From contig NZ_JTCM02000001.1 of assembly GCF_000817785.2 (NCBI RefSeq), positions 124,001 through 188,000 on the forward strand: a stretch of 64,000 nt of DNA, written 5' to 3'. Numbering within the stretch: position 1 is the first letter of the stretch; each line of letters begins with the position of its first letter. The position numbers and the translations under genes were made by a program. Under the pieces are notes generated by a model. That model ran no database searches. It was not told the origin of the DNA and was given only the letters and a program-made list of their open reading frames with translations. Positions 53,571-63,064 of the stretch are shown in pieces. This stretch comes from Hassallia byssoidea VB512170 (GTDB taxonomy: Bacteria; Cyanobacteriota; Cyanobacteriia; Cyanobacteriales; Nostocaceae).

Positions 53571-55421
53571 ATGATTTTAAAACTTTCGCAATCATTTCGC
53601 AATTTGTTTAAGACTACCAAGTTTTGGGAGAAAAACTATTTAATCTTGCGAGAGTTTAAACACTTTCGTAAAATCACCATTCTGGCTTTAGTTTTTTCAT
53701 TTTTGGGTGCAACATTTGAGGGTTTTACTATCGGTTTTCTGTTGCAGTTTTTGCAAGGGTTAACGACTCCAAATGCCAAGCCAATTCAGACAGGAGTTGC
53801 CTGGTTTGATATCTGGGTTCTGGCTTCTAATGCATCACCGATTCATCGTCTATACCAAATATCTATTTTAATTTTATTGAGTACCTGGATTCGGGCAGGA
53901 TTCAATTATTTGGCACAGGTATACACTGAGTTAGTACAGTTACATCTGGGCGATCGCTTGCGGAGGCGAATTTTTGAACAGCTGCAATCCTTGCCACTCA
54001 GTTACTTTTCTAAAACTCGTACTGGCGAACTTCTTAATACCATTACAACAGAAATTGAGAGGATAAAGCAGTGGTTTAGTGGTGCAGCTTTTCTGCTAAC
54101 CAGAGCAATAACAGCTACTGTCTACTTTATCTCAATGTTTGTGCTGTCCTGGCAGCTTTCTATTATTTCATTGTTACTATTTACCTTGGTGGGAGTGGGA
54201 TTGTCAACCCTGAATGCCAGAGCGCGAGAAACAAGTTTTGCAGTTTCGACTGCTAACGGTCAATTTACTTCAACAGCAATGGAATTTATTAACGGTATTC
54301 GCACCGTGAATGCATTTGCTACTCAAGAATTTGAGCGCCGGCGCTTCCAGAAAGCTAGTGATAATGTAGTAAGTGCCTCAACGAAAGTTGTATTAACTTT
54401 TGCAATGGTGAGACCTCTGGCAGAAGGTATAGCCAGCACGATTCTCATCGGTATGATTATTTTTGCGTTTACTATTTTTGTTGTTAATGGAACACTACAA
54501 GTTGCTTCATTACTGACATTCTTCTTTGTATTGTTTCGGATCGTGCCAATCGTCCAGGATTTTAATGGAGTCAGAGCCGGTCTTAGTACACTGCAAGGTT
54601 CAGCAGATAATATTAAAGAGCTTTTGAGAACTGACAATAAACATTATTTGCAAAACGGTACAATTCAATTTGCTGGCTTAAAGCATTCCATTGACATAGT
54701 ATCTGTGGATTTTGGCTACGATCCCAGTCATCTAGTGCTGAACAATGTTACCCTTACCATTGAACAGGGAAAAACCACAGCGTTGGTAGGAGCAACCGGT
54801 GCTGGTAAAAGTACGCTGATTGATTTAATTCCCCGATTTTACGATCCTACAGAAGGTCATGTGCTGATTGATGGAGTTGATTTGCGGCAGTTTGAAATCA
54901 ACTCACTGCGGAGCAAAATGGCTGTGGTCAGTCAGGATACATTTATTTTCAACACTTCTGTCTGGAATAATATTGCTTACGGTACACAAGGGGCAACTCA
55001 AGCTGAAATCAAAGAAGCAGCTCGACTAGCAAATGCATTGGAATTTATTGAAGAGATGCGAGAAGGTTTTGAGACACAATTAGGCGATCGCGGAGTTCGA
55101 TTATCTGGAGGACAACGGCAGCGGATTGCGATCGCTCGTGCTTTATTGCGCGATCCAGAAATTCTGATTTTGGACGAAGCAACCAGTGCCTTAGATTCTA
55201 TGACCGAGCGCTTGATTCAGGAGTCTTTAGAAAAACTTTCTCTAGGTCGAACAGTAATTGCGATCGCTCACCGTCTCTCCACCATCGCTCAAGCAGATAA
55301 AGTCGTAGTACTCGAAGGAGGACGTATAGTAGAGCAAGGCAAATATCAAGAATTACTACAGCGACACGGCAAGCTTTGGGAATATCACAAAACACAATAT
55401 GAAATGGGTCAAGTAGAGTAG
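53571..55421 (+). CDS. hepA: HepA-like ABC exporter (heterocyst envelope polysaccharide)
   Basis: 616-aa half-transporter: membrane domain with six helices (about 35-330) and an ATPase domain. Walker A GATGAGKST at 407-415, Q-loop Gln455, signature LSGGQ at 511-515, Walker B ILILDEATSALD at 531-542, H-loop His567. Length and position after hepC fit HepA, which is required for the polysaccharide layer of the heterocyst envelope. It likely exports a lipid-linked glycan, as MsbA/PglK-type proteins do. A 14-bp hairpin follows. Confidence 0.9.
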   Translation: MILKLSQSFRNLFKTTKFWEKNYLILREFKHFRKITILALVFSFLGATFEGFTIGFLLQFLQGLTTPNAKPIQTGVAWFDIWVLASNASPIHRLYQISILILLSTWIRAGFNYLAQVYTELVQLHLGDRLRRRIFEQLQSLPLSYFSKTRTGELLNTITTEIERIKQWFSGAAFLLTRAITATVYFISMFVLSWQLSIISLLLFTLVGVGLSTLNARARETSFAVSTANGQFTSTAMEFINGIRTVNAFATQEFERRRFQKASDNVVSASTKVVLTFAMVRPLAEGIASTILIGMIIFAFTIFVVNGTLQVASLLTFFFVLFRIVPIVQDFNGVRAGLSTLQGSADNIKELLRTDNKHYLQNGTIQFAGLKHSIDIVSVDFGYDPSHLVLNNVTLTIEQGKTTALVGATGAGKSTLIDLIPRFYDPTEGHVLIDGVDLRQFEINSLRSKMAVVSQDTFIFNTSVWNNIAYGTQGATQAEIKEAARLANALEFIEEMREGFETQLGDRGVRLSGGQRQRIAIARALLRDPEILILDEATSALDSMTERLIQESLEKLSLGRTVIAIAHRLSTIAQADKVVVLEGGRIVEQGKYQELLQRHGKLWEYHKTQYEMGQVE

Positions 55422-55474
55422 CTACCTTACAGCTCTTTGGGCAGCCTGCCAAATCGAGAAATTGACGTTCTCTA

Positions 55475-55510
55475 AAATGCAGAACCTTTATCAAACAAGG
55501 TTCTGCATTT
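55475..55510 (+). terminator. Hairpin after the hepA-like gene
   Basis: AAATGCAGAACCTT (55475-55488) and AAGGTTCTGCATTT (55497-55510), a perfect 14-bp stem with an 8-base loop. No T run beyond the stem, so it may slow or process rather than fully end transcription. Confidence 0.7.
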
Positions 55511-55612
55511 CCCAAAGTCCTCGTCCCCAAGCGAATAAATTTAAATAATACTTAGATCGCATTCCCCAAAACAGGGTGTTATTATATTTATCAAAAATTA
55601 GTAATAATAGTT

Positions 55613-57034
55613 ATGACAAAATCAATTTCTTCTAAAAACAATACTTATTTTACTACATCCAATGTCGCTTCAAAATCGCCACATGCTCAAACACTTTTCT
55701 GTATAGCCCATGACCTACCACCCTTGAGGGAACCGATTGCCATCAGAGCAAAAAAATTGTTAACACAATTCCAAAAACATTGGCAAATTAATATATTAAC
55801 TGGGACAGAAAATGGTTATTTGAATGAAGCAGCTAGCGTCGAATTTGTTAAAAGCTGGTATCCAAAACGTTTAATTGAATTTATCGGCAAGCTGAAACTA
55901 GATAAATTATTAATGTTCTTGATATGGCCAGATAGCAAAATTTTTTGGTTTATTCCGGCATTAATAAAAGGGTATCAGTTAATTAAGCGGCAGAAGTGTA
56001 GCGCTATTTTTGTATTTATGATGCCTTACTCAGCCGGTTTAGTAGGAATTGCTCTGAAGTGGCTTACAGGTTTGCCTTTAGTGTTGAGCTTGGATGACTC
56101 GCTTAGTTGCACTGATATGCATCCAGTTTCTGCTAGTTGGCTGCATCATCAGCTAGAACGATGGTTAGAAAATTTTTATGTGCGTCAAGCTGATGCAATA
56201 GTTTACGTTTCCCAATTTAATCTGGAACTTGTCAAAAAACGACAACCGAAATCCCAACAATCAAAGTTTCACTTGATTCGTTGCGGTGCCGATCCGTTAG
56301 ATTTTTCCACCCCCGTTGATTCGGTAGTTAGCGAATCGTTCAAAATTGTTTATACTGGCGGCATGAATGGCTGGTATGACTTTTATCATCGCCCTGAAGA
56401 ACACACACTACCTAAAAAACTTTACAGAGCTTGGATGAAGTTAGGCAGCTATGAAAGGATAAAAATCGATTACCGCAGTTCGAGTCCGATTTTTATTGGC
56501 AAAGCAGCGCAGCAAGCGATGTCCCAAAATCCTAACTGGGAGAACAAGATTCATGTAAAAATCTACGGAAACAGCTTCCCGGAATCTGTAGTACAAAAGG
56601 TATTGCAAAATCAAAATCTGACAGATGTCGTTTCTGTTTTCGGTGCTTTACCCCACTCCCAAGCAATTCAAAATGCCAGACAAGCAGACCTTTTACTGAT
56701 AACTTTGCCCAATCGAGCAGACGGATCTTCTGGAGGACGGATTTCATGTAAAACTTACGAATATCTGATGAGCGATCGCCCAATTTTAGCAGCAGTACCT
56801 AAAGGTGAAAACTGGGATTATTTAAAGGATAAACCAGGAGTTTGGCTAGTTGAACCAACAGATACAGAAGCAATGGCTCAAGTAATTGCCCAAGTAGCCG
56901 CAGCAAAATTTTCAGGTAGTCCCCTGACATTCGATCGAACTGCTCTTCAACAAGAACTTAGCTACATAAACTTAGTTGAAAATTACTTCCAAATTTTAGA
57001 CAAACTTTGCTCAAATTCAACCGTTACTAACTAA
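55613..57034 (+). CDS. GT4-like glycosyltransferase of the hep cluster
   Basis: 473-aa protein. The N-terminal domain starts after a polar 25-residue leader (LFCIAHDLPPLREPIAIRAK), has one hydrophobic stretch (FMMPYSAGLVGIALKWLTGL) and the acceptor-side segment LPLVLSLDDSLSCTDMHPVS. The C-terminal domain has FKIVYTGGMNGWYDFYHRPE, SVFGALPHSQAIQNARQADL and LPNRADGSSGGRISCKTYEY, where the usual E-x7-E is changed. It likely adds one sugar to the lipid-linked repeat unit. Confidence 0.78.
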   Translation: MTKSISSKNNTYFTTSNVASKSPHAQTLFCIAHDLPPLREPIAIRAKKLLTQFQKHWQINILTGTENGYLNEAASVEFVKSWYPKRLIEFIGKLKLDKLLMFLIWPDSKIFWFIPALIKGYQLIKRQKCSAIFVFMMPYSAGLVGIALKWLTGLPLVLSLDDSLSCTDMHPVSASWLHHQLERWLENFYVRQADAIVYVSQFNLELVKKRQPKSQQSKFHLIRCGADPLDFSTPVDSVVSESFKIVYTGGMNGWYDFYHRPEEHTLPKKLYRAWMKLGSYERIKIDYRSSSPIFIGKAAQQAMSQNPNWENKIHVKIYGNSFPESVVQKVLQNQNLTDVVSVFGALPHSQAIQNARQADLLLITLPNRADGSSGGRISCKTYEYLMSDRPILAAVPKGENWDYLKDKPGVWLVEPTDTEAMAQVIAQVAAAKFSGSPLTFDRTALQQELSYINLVENYFQILDKLCSNSTVTN

Positions 57035-57056
57035 CTGACAATGTAAAAAGTTAATC

Positions 57057-58217
57057 ATGAAAGTTATTCTCACTTGCAACACAGGCTTAGGTACAGGAGG
57101 ACAGGGAGTTTGTTTAGCAAATGCAGCAGCAGGTTTTAACGAACTAGCAGATTTAACTGTAATTTGTGCAGATGTTAAAACACCTCAAACCGATTTCTCA
57201 GTTTATCCCGTCGGTTATTCTGCATCGAGCAGACGATTGCTTGCCACCCCCCTGCTACGTCGTCGCAATGATTGGGCTGTACTGTTGAGCGATTTATATT
57301 TTGACAAACAAGTAAGCAAAAAATTACAACTCCTTCCCTGCGATTTAATTATGGGGGTAGCAGGTCAAACTCATCTAGCTTTTAAAACAGCTAAAGCAAA
57401 AGGTGCGAAGGCTTGGCTATATTGCCTCAATAATTATCTTCCCTTCATGCAGGAACAAATTCAGCAAGAACTACAGTTTCTCGGAGAATCTACTGTAGCA
57501 ACCATGAATCCAAAGATGCTGCAACGATTTTCACAGGAGTGCAAACAAGCTGATTTAATCGTCGTTCTTTCAAAGGTTGCCAAACAAACATTTATTGATG
57601 CAGGGTTTTCGGCAGATAAGATTACTGTTCTTCCTCCATTTATTAATACTGAAAGGTTTTATCCCTCTCTTAAAACGGACTCCACTTTTCGCGCACTTTA
57701 TGTAGGTACTATTGAACCGCGTAAAGGTGTTCAGTATTTAATTCCTGCCTTTTTGCAAGCTAAAATACCTAATTCGGAATTGTTATTAGTTGGAGGTACA
57801 TCGACTCGTAAAATGCGACTTTTAGTAGAGAAAACACTAAGTCAAAATTCTCATATTAAACAGGAGTTTTGGAATTTTAATAGCCAAGATCCCCAACAAG
57901 TCTTTAGTCGGTGTTCAGTATTCATTTTGCCTTCTGTTGAAGATGGTTTTGGATTGGTAGCACTCGAAGCAATGGCGTGCGGACTTCCTGTAATTGTTAC
58001 TTCTCATTGCGGTGCTGCTGACTTGATTGAAGATGGCGTTAATGGATTTATTGTACCACCCAGAGACGAAAAAGCTATTACCGAAAAACTAGATTTTTTA
58101 GCTGCTAACGAATCGATTCGCATAGAAATGAGTAAAGCAGCGAGAAATACTGCCGTTACATATACCCAGGAACTTTACAAACAGAATTTATGTCAAATAT
58201 TTGACAATTATTTATAG
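57057..58217 (+). CDS. GT4 glycosyltransferase of the hep cluster
   Basis: 386-aa GT4 protein: MKVILTCNTGLGTGGQGVCL at the start, FRALYVGTIEPRKGVQYLIP at the beginning of the donor domain, then FILPSVEDGFGLVALEAMAC with the E-x7-E motif and LPVIVTSHCGAADLIEDGVN. It starts 22 bp after the previous gene, so they are co-transcribed. Donor and acceptor unknown. Confidence 0.9.
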   Translation: MKVILTCNTGLGTGGQGVCLANAAAGFNELADLTVICADVKTPQTDFSVYPVGYSASSRRLLATPLLRRRNDWAVLLSDLYFDKQVSKKLQLLPCDLIMGVAGQTHLAFKTAKAKGAKAWLYCLNNYLPFMQEQIQQELQFLGESTVATMNPKMLQRFSQECKQADLIVVLSKVAKQTFIDAGFSADKITVLPPFINTERFYPSLKTDSTFRALYVGTIEPRKGVQYLIPAFLQAKIPNSELLLVGGTSTRKMRLLVEKTLSQNSHIKQEFWNFNSQDPQQVFSRCSVFILPSVEDGFGLVALEAMACGLPVIVTSHCGAADLIEDGVNGFIVPPRDEKAITEKLDFLAANESIRIEMSKAARNTAVTYTQELYKQNLCQIFDNYL

Positions 58218-58274
58218 CTAGTGCAAAAAAGTAAGTTTTAGTGAAAAATAAGGAAATATAAGTGCTTAAAAGTG

Positions 58275-59432
58275 ATGGTATTAACTAATAGTGCGGAGCC
58301 AAATAAAAAAAAATTGAGCCAGGAAAATTTTGATAAAAATCTAATTTATCAATGCTCTAGTTTTCATGTAGGTGGCAAAGGAGGAGCAGAAACTTATTTA
58401 ACTTCTCTGATGAATTATCAGATACCTGGTGTGAGCGATCGCGTAATTAAAAACTTAAAAAATATTGACCAGAGTCAGTTCAAATTGCTCCACCTACATA
58501 GTCCAGATTTCCTATTAGATCTTACAGGTGAATGTCCCGTTATATTTACAGTTCACAATCACTCTTTCTACTGTCCTAGTGGCACAAAATATTTAGCAGA
58601 ACAAAACACTATTTGTCAACGAAAATTTTCTTATTTAGGATGTACCTGGGGCAAGCTAATAGACAAATGTGGTAGCCGCAAACCGTCAAGAGTTATTGAT
58701 GAATTTAAAGAAACTCAGCGTCTACAAAATATTTTAAAAAACATAAAAGTTACTTTCATTGCTAATAGTGATTATGTAAGGCGAGAGTTAATTAAAAATG
58801 GTGTGCCAGCCAAGCAAACTGTAACTCTGCGGTGTGGTATACCCATTCCGCAAACTGCCACTGCACCGCTAACTTTAGAAACACATAAAAATCAGAGAAT
58901 GTTGTTTGTCGGACGCATTGTTCCTGATAAAGGGTTAGAATGGTTGCTGAAAAGTTTAGTACATACAAATCCGCGAATTCAGCTTGATATTGCAGGTGAA
59001 GGATGGGATAGACCCCGCTTGGAAAGGTTAGCTGAAAAACTCGGATTAACTAACCGTATCGTTTGGCATGGCTGGTGTGATAGTGACAAATTAAATAGAC
59101 TGTATCAAGAATGTTTTACGGTAATTTTTCCCAGTGTCTGGCCCGAACCTGCTGGTCTTGTAACTCTTGAAGCTTATGCTCGTTATCGACCTGTAATTGC
59201 AGGTGCAGTAGGAGGTATACCAGAACATTTACAAGATGGAAAAACAGGTATTCTTGTGACAGCAAATGATATTAAAAAGCTTTCCGATGCAATTACTGAT
59301 TTATCTACAAATTATCAAAAGTGCGTTTGTCTAGGCGAACAAGGTCATGCTTTGTTTATGAAAGAATTTACAATGGATGTTCATGTAAAGCATCTGCAAA
59401 AAATTTATGAAAATACTATATTGGAGTTCTGA
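58275..59432 (+). CDS. GT4 glycosyltransferase of the hep cluster
   Basis: 385-aa GT4 protein. A Cys-rich segment in the N-terminal domain (CPSGTKYLAEQNTICQRKFS then YLGCTWGKLIDKCGS) is shared by some GT4 polysaccharide enzymes. The donor domain has MLFVGRIVPDKGLEWLLKSL, VWHGWCDSDKLNRLYQECFT and FPSVWPEPAGLVTLEAYARY (E-x7-E: EPAGLVTLE). ATG 58275 preferred over the adjacent GTG at 58272. AT-rich like its neighbours. Confidence 0.9.
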   Translation: MVLTNSAEPNKKKLSQENFDKNLIYQCSSFHVGGKGGAETYLTSLMNYQIPGVSDRVIKNLKNIDQSQFKLLHLHSPDFLLDLTGECPVIFTVHNHSFYCPSGTKYLAEQNTICQRKFSYLGCTWGKLIDKCGSRKPSRVIDEFKETQRLQNILKNIKVTFIANSDYVRRELIKNGVPAKQTVTLRCGIPIPQTATAPLTLETHKNQRMLFVGRIVPDKGLEWLLKSLVHTNPRIQLDIAGEGWDRPRLERLAEKLGLTNRIVWHGWCDSDKLNRLYQECFTVIFPSVWPEPAGLVTLEAYARYRPVIAGAVGGIPEHLQDGKTGILVTANDIKKLSDAITDLSTNYQKCVCLGEQGHALFMKEFTMDVHVKHLQKIYENTILEF

Positions 59433-59549
59433 TTTGACTTAATTTAATTAGACAATAGAAATCATACCAAATATAGTGCTTTGGTATGTACTAAAATACT
59501 TCATTATTAAGTGTATTGCTTTGACTAATTAAAGAAAATTAGGTAAAAC

Positions 59550-60554
59550 ATGTTACATACTACCGAAACTTATCAGCCTTTAGTCAGTGTTATTATCCCA
59601 ACATATAATCGTCCAGAATATCTTAAGCAAGCGATCGCTAGTGCAGTTCAACAAACTTATCAAAATATTGAAATCATTGTTTGTGATAACTGTAGCAGCG
59701 TAAATCCCCAACCAATAGTTGATGCTTTTGATGATTCACGAATTCGCTTTTGGCGAAATTCTCAAAACTTAGGAATGGTCGCTAATATTATCAACGGCTT
59801 TAAAATGGCACGAGGAAAATATGTTGCCAGTCTGCACGACGATGATATCTGGGAAAAGAACTTTTTAGAAAAGCTTGTTCCTCCTCTAGAAGCTGATTCT
59901 AATCTGGCTTTAGCTTTTTGCGATCACTACATGATGAATGCTGATAGCGAAATAGATTATGCTCACACAGAATATTGTTCGCAGGTATTTAAAAGGGACA
60001 ATTTAAAAGAAGGTGTTTACCAACCTTTTTATGAGCAGGGAATAGTAGATATGTCTGTAGCAAGCGTTGTTGCTGCGGTTATTCGTAAAGATGTTGTGGA
60101 CTGGGATGCATTTCCAGTTGAGGCTGGGGGTTGCTACGATTTGTATCTAAATTATCTCTGTTGCCGTTCTGGTCTTGGAGCTTACTATTATCCAGAGAGA
60201 CTGGCGCGATTTCGCACACACGCGCAATCGGATACAAGGACTGACGATGCACAAGTGAGAATTCGCAAAGCAAATAATCAGATATTTTGCTACGAGCAAT
60301 TTATCAAAGATGCAAGGTTACATGAATTGCATCCATATTTTCACCGCAGATTGTTAGAAGCAAGATACAGTTTGGGGATGAGTTTGCTGCAAGCTAAACA
60401 ACCAATAGCTGCACGTTCTCATTTTTGGCATGTGATAAAGAATAAAAAACGGAGTCTAAGAAGCATAGGGGCAATGTTATTAACTTTTATGCCACAGTCA
60501 TTTACAAATCGAGCGCTAGATACAAATAAGATTGAATTATTTGTTTATAAATAA
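59550..60554 (+). CDS. GT2 glycosyltransferase, tandem paralogue 1
   Basis: 334-aa GT2 (GT-A fold) protein: PLVSVIIPTYNRPEYLKQAI, YQNIEIIVCDNCSS, and the metal site ARGKYVASLHDDDIWEKNFL. No membrane helix. About half identical by eye to the next gene, in the same order of motifs, indicating tandem duplication. Preceded by a 117-bp spacer. Confidence 0.9.
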   Translation: MLHTTETYQPLVSVIIPTYNRPEYLKQAIASAVQQTYQNIEIIVCDNCSSVNPQPIVDAFDDSRIRFWRNSQNLGMVANIINGFKMARGKYVASLHDDDIWEKNFLEKLVPPLEADSNLALAFCDHYMMNADSEIDYAHTEYCSQVFKRDNLKEGVYQPFYEQGIVDMSVASVVAAVIRKDVVDWDAFPVEAGGCYDLYLNYLCCRSGLGAYYYPERLARFRTHAQSDTRTDDAQVRIRKANNQIFCYEQFIKDARLHELHPYFHRRLLEARYSLGMSLLQAKQPIAARSHFWHVIKNKKRSLRSIGAMLLTFMPQSFTNRALDTNKIELFVYK

Positions 60555-60773
60555 GTGGAATTAATCTATATTAATCGCATTTTAATTATGAACAATTGCT
60601 GTGATTATTGAATGTTAAACTTTAAAAAACCATCAACAGTGAAAGCGTTAAAAGCTCATAAAGATACATATAAAGGAAAAAAATAATTCTATCAGATAAA
60701 TGCAAAATAGGTCACTTGGGTGCAGAATAATAAATTAAATACTGTTTTTAGCAAGAAAAGACCGGGAGTAAAT

Positions 60774-61763
60774 ATGTTAAAAGACGAATCCCAACAACCT
60801 TTAGTTAGCGTTATTATTCCTACCTATAATCGACCAAATTATCTGAAGCAAGCAGTTGCTAGTGCTATTAAACAAAGTTATCAAAATATTGAAATTATTA
60901 TTTCTGATAATTGTAGTACGGATAATACTCAAGAAATAGTTCAATCTTTTCGTGACACACGCATTCGATATTGGAGACAACCGGAAAATAAAGGCATGTT
61001 TGCTAATCAAATGCACGCATTCAAAATGGCACGAGGAAAATACGTTGCTAGTCTCCACGACGATGATATGTGGAATGAAGACTTTTTAGAAAAGCTTATT
61101 CCGCCGTTAGAAGAACATCCAGATTTAATTTTAGCTTTTTGCGATCAATATATTATAGATGCAAATGGCGTAATTGATTATGCTGGTACCCAAGGAAATA
61201 CACGCAGTTATAAACGTGACCAGCTTGCACAAGGAGTTCATCAAAATTTAGCCAAAATCGGGTTAGTAGATAAAAGTATACCCACTGCCGCAGCTTGTGT
61301 GATTCGCAATGATTTTGTTGATTGGGATAGTATTCCTCCTGAAGTTGGCGGTATGTGGGATATATATTTAACATACATCTGCTGTATTTCTGGTCATGGA
61401 ACTTATTATTATCCAGAACGACTAACTCGTTATCGTGCTCATGAGCAAACTGATACTATGCAAAGTGGTAGTCGAAATGCTCAAGCAAAAATCGGCAAAG
61501 CCAAAAATGAAATATTCTGTTACAAACGGTTTATGGAAGATAGCAGGCTAAAAGAGTTTAAGTCATACTTTAAGCAAAAATGGTTAGAAGCTAATACAAC
61601 TTTGGCTATTGGTTTGATGCGAACTAAACAGGTAGCAGAAGCACGTTCTTATCTTTGGTGTGCAATTAACGAACAAAAGTTTAACTTGCGAACTATAGCA
61701 GCACTTACTCTTAGCTTTACTCCGCAACGTTTAGCCAATCAATTATTAGGAGGAGCGAAATAA
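60774..61763 (+). CDS. GT2 glycosyltransferase, tandem paralogue 2
   Basis: 329-aa GT2 protein very similar to its upstream neighbour: PLVSVIIPTYNRPNYLKQAV, YQNIEIIISDNCSTDNTQEI, ARGKYVASLHDDDMWNEDFL and the C-terminal ICCISGHGTYYYPERLTRYR. ATG 60774 chosen for the GGGAG 5 bases upstream; a GTG at 60720 would add 18 residues. Confidence 0.9.
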   Translation: MLKDESQQPLVSVIIPTYNRPNYLKQAVASAIKQSYQNIEIIISDNCSTDNTQEIVQSFRDTRIRYWRQPENKGMFANQMHAFKMARGKYVASLHDDDMWNEDFLEKLIPPLEEHPDLILAFCDQYIIDANGVIDYAGTQGNTRSYKRDQLAQGVHQNLAKIGLVDKSIPTAAACVIRNDFVDWDSIPPEVGGMWDIYLTYICCISGHGTYYYPERLTRYRAHEQTDTMQSGSRNAQAKIGKAKNEIFCYKRFMEDSRLKEFKSYFKQKWLEANTTLAIGLMRTKQVAEARSYLWCAINEQKFNLRTIAALTLSFTPQRLANQLLGGAK

Positions 61764-61846
61764 TTAAGTTGATTAGAGTTAGAAATTTCTAACTTGGTGA
61801 AAAAAGAACTGCACGGTCATCAATTAATTTTAAAGGAAGGTGGTTT

Positions 61847-63064
61847 GTGAAACTTTGTATTGTTACGCCATATGTGATTAAAGGTGATGGTCAAGGTCGG
61901 GCAAACTATGAGATTGTCTGGGAAGCGATTCGTCGCGGACACCACGTCACTTTAGTAGCAAGAAAAGTAGCTCCGGAACTACAGGAAAATAGCCAGGTTA
62001 ATTGGGTTTATTTTCCCGTTGAAGGTTTTCCAACGCAACTTGTGCGGGAAATGATGTTTTCTCGGCACAGCGCTGCTTGGTTGCGTAAACATCGCCATGA
62101 ATTTGATGTAGTACAAGTTTACGGTGCGATTACTTCGGAGAAAGGAGATGTAAATACATCGCAGTTTGTACACAGTTCTTGGTTGCGATCGCCTGTACAT
62201 ACATCACGAGTAAATCGTAATATTTATGGTGTTTACCATTGGCTCTACACAAATTTAAACGCCTATTGGGAAAAAAAGGCATTTCGTCAAGCGAAAGTGT
62301 CAGTGGCAGTATCTGAGAAAATCAAAAATGAATTGGTAGAAGACGTTGGAATCTCAAGCGATCGCATTCGCGTGATTTTGAATGGTGTGGATGTGGAAGA
62401 GTTTGTTCCAGGTGCTACAGAAAGGCAAAAATTCGGTCTACCAGAAGATGTAACTTTAGCGCTTTTCGCAGGAGATATCCGTACCAATCGCAAAAACTTG
62501 GATACAGTATTACATGCCTTAGTACAAGTTCCAGAGGTACACTTGGCAGTTGTCGGTGATACCGCCGGTAGTCCTTATCCTCAACTAGCAGCATCGCTAT
62601 CCTTAAGTGAGCGAGTACACTTTTTGGGATTTCGGCGCGACATTGCCCAAATTATGCAAACAGCGGATTTATTCGTATTTCCGTCACGTTACGAAGCTTG
62701 CACCCTAGTTATGATGGAAGCAATGGCATCAGGACTACCTGTAATTACCGCAACCACAGCAGGGGGTGCAGAAATAGTCACACCAGATTGTGGATTTGTT
62801 TTGGCAGACTCCGATGATACCAACGCTTTGGCGCAGGCACTGAGTATTTTAAAAAGCGATCGCCATCTCCGGCAAAAAATGGGTCAAGCTGCCCGCACCA
62901 TAGCAGAACAAAATACTTGGACTAGTAAAGCTCAAAGCTATGTCGATTTATTTGAGGAGTTAGTAAATGACCAGTATCACCGTTCTCATACCCACCTATC
63001 GCCGACCTCTAGACCTGATGCGTTGCCTGGAAGCGCTGAAAAAGCAAACTCGGCAAGCAGATGA
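61847..63064 (+). CDS. GT4 glycosyltransferase of the hep cluster
   Basis: 405-aa GT4 protein, GTG start with AAGGAAGG 6-13 bp upstream. MKLCIVTPYVIKGDGQGRAN, donor-domain ALFAGDIRTNRKNLDTVLHA, VFPSRYEACTLVMMEAMASG (E-x7-E) and GLPVITATTAGGAEIVTPDC. Its last 32 codons overlap the next gene by 98 bp in another frame; the tail (HRSHTHLSPTSRPDALPGSA) looks unlike a family end, so the original stop was probably near 62967. Confidence 0.88.
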   Translation: MKLCIVTPYVIKGDGQGRANYEIVWEAIRRGHHVTLVARKVAPELQENSQVNWVYFPVEGFPTQLVREMMFSRHSAAWLRKHRHEFDVVQVYGAITSEKGDVNTSQFVHSSWLRSPVHTSRVNRNIYGVYHWLYTNLNAYWEKKAFRQAKVSVAVSEKIKNELVEDVGISSDRIRVILNGVDVEEFVPGATERQKFGLPEDVTLALFAGDIRTNRKNLDTVLHALVQVPEVHLAVVGDTAGSPYPQLAASLSLSERVHFLGFRRDIAQIMQTADLFVFPSRYEACTLVMMEAMASGLPVITATTAGGAEIVTPDCGFVLADSDDTNALAQALSILKSDRHLRQKMGQAARTIAEQNTWTSKAQSYVDLFEELVNDQYHRSHTHLSPTSRPDALPGSAEKANSASR

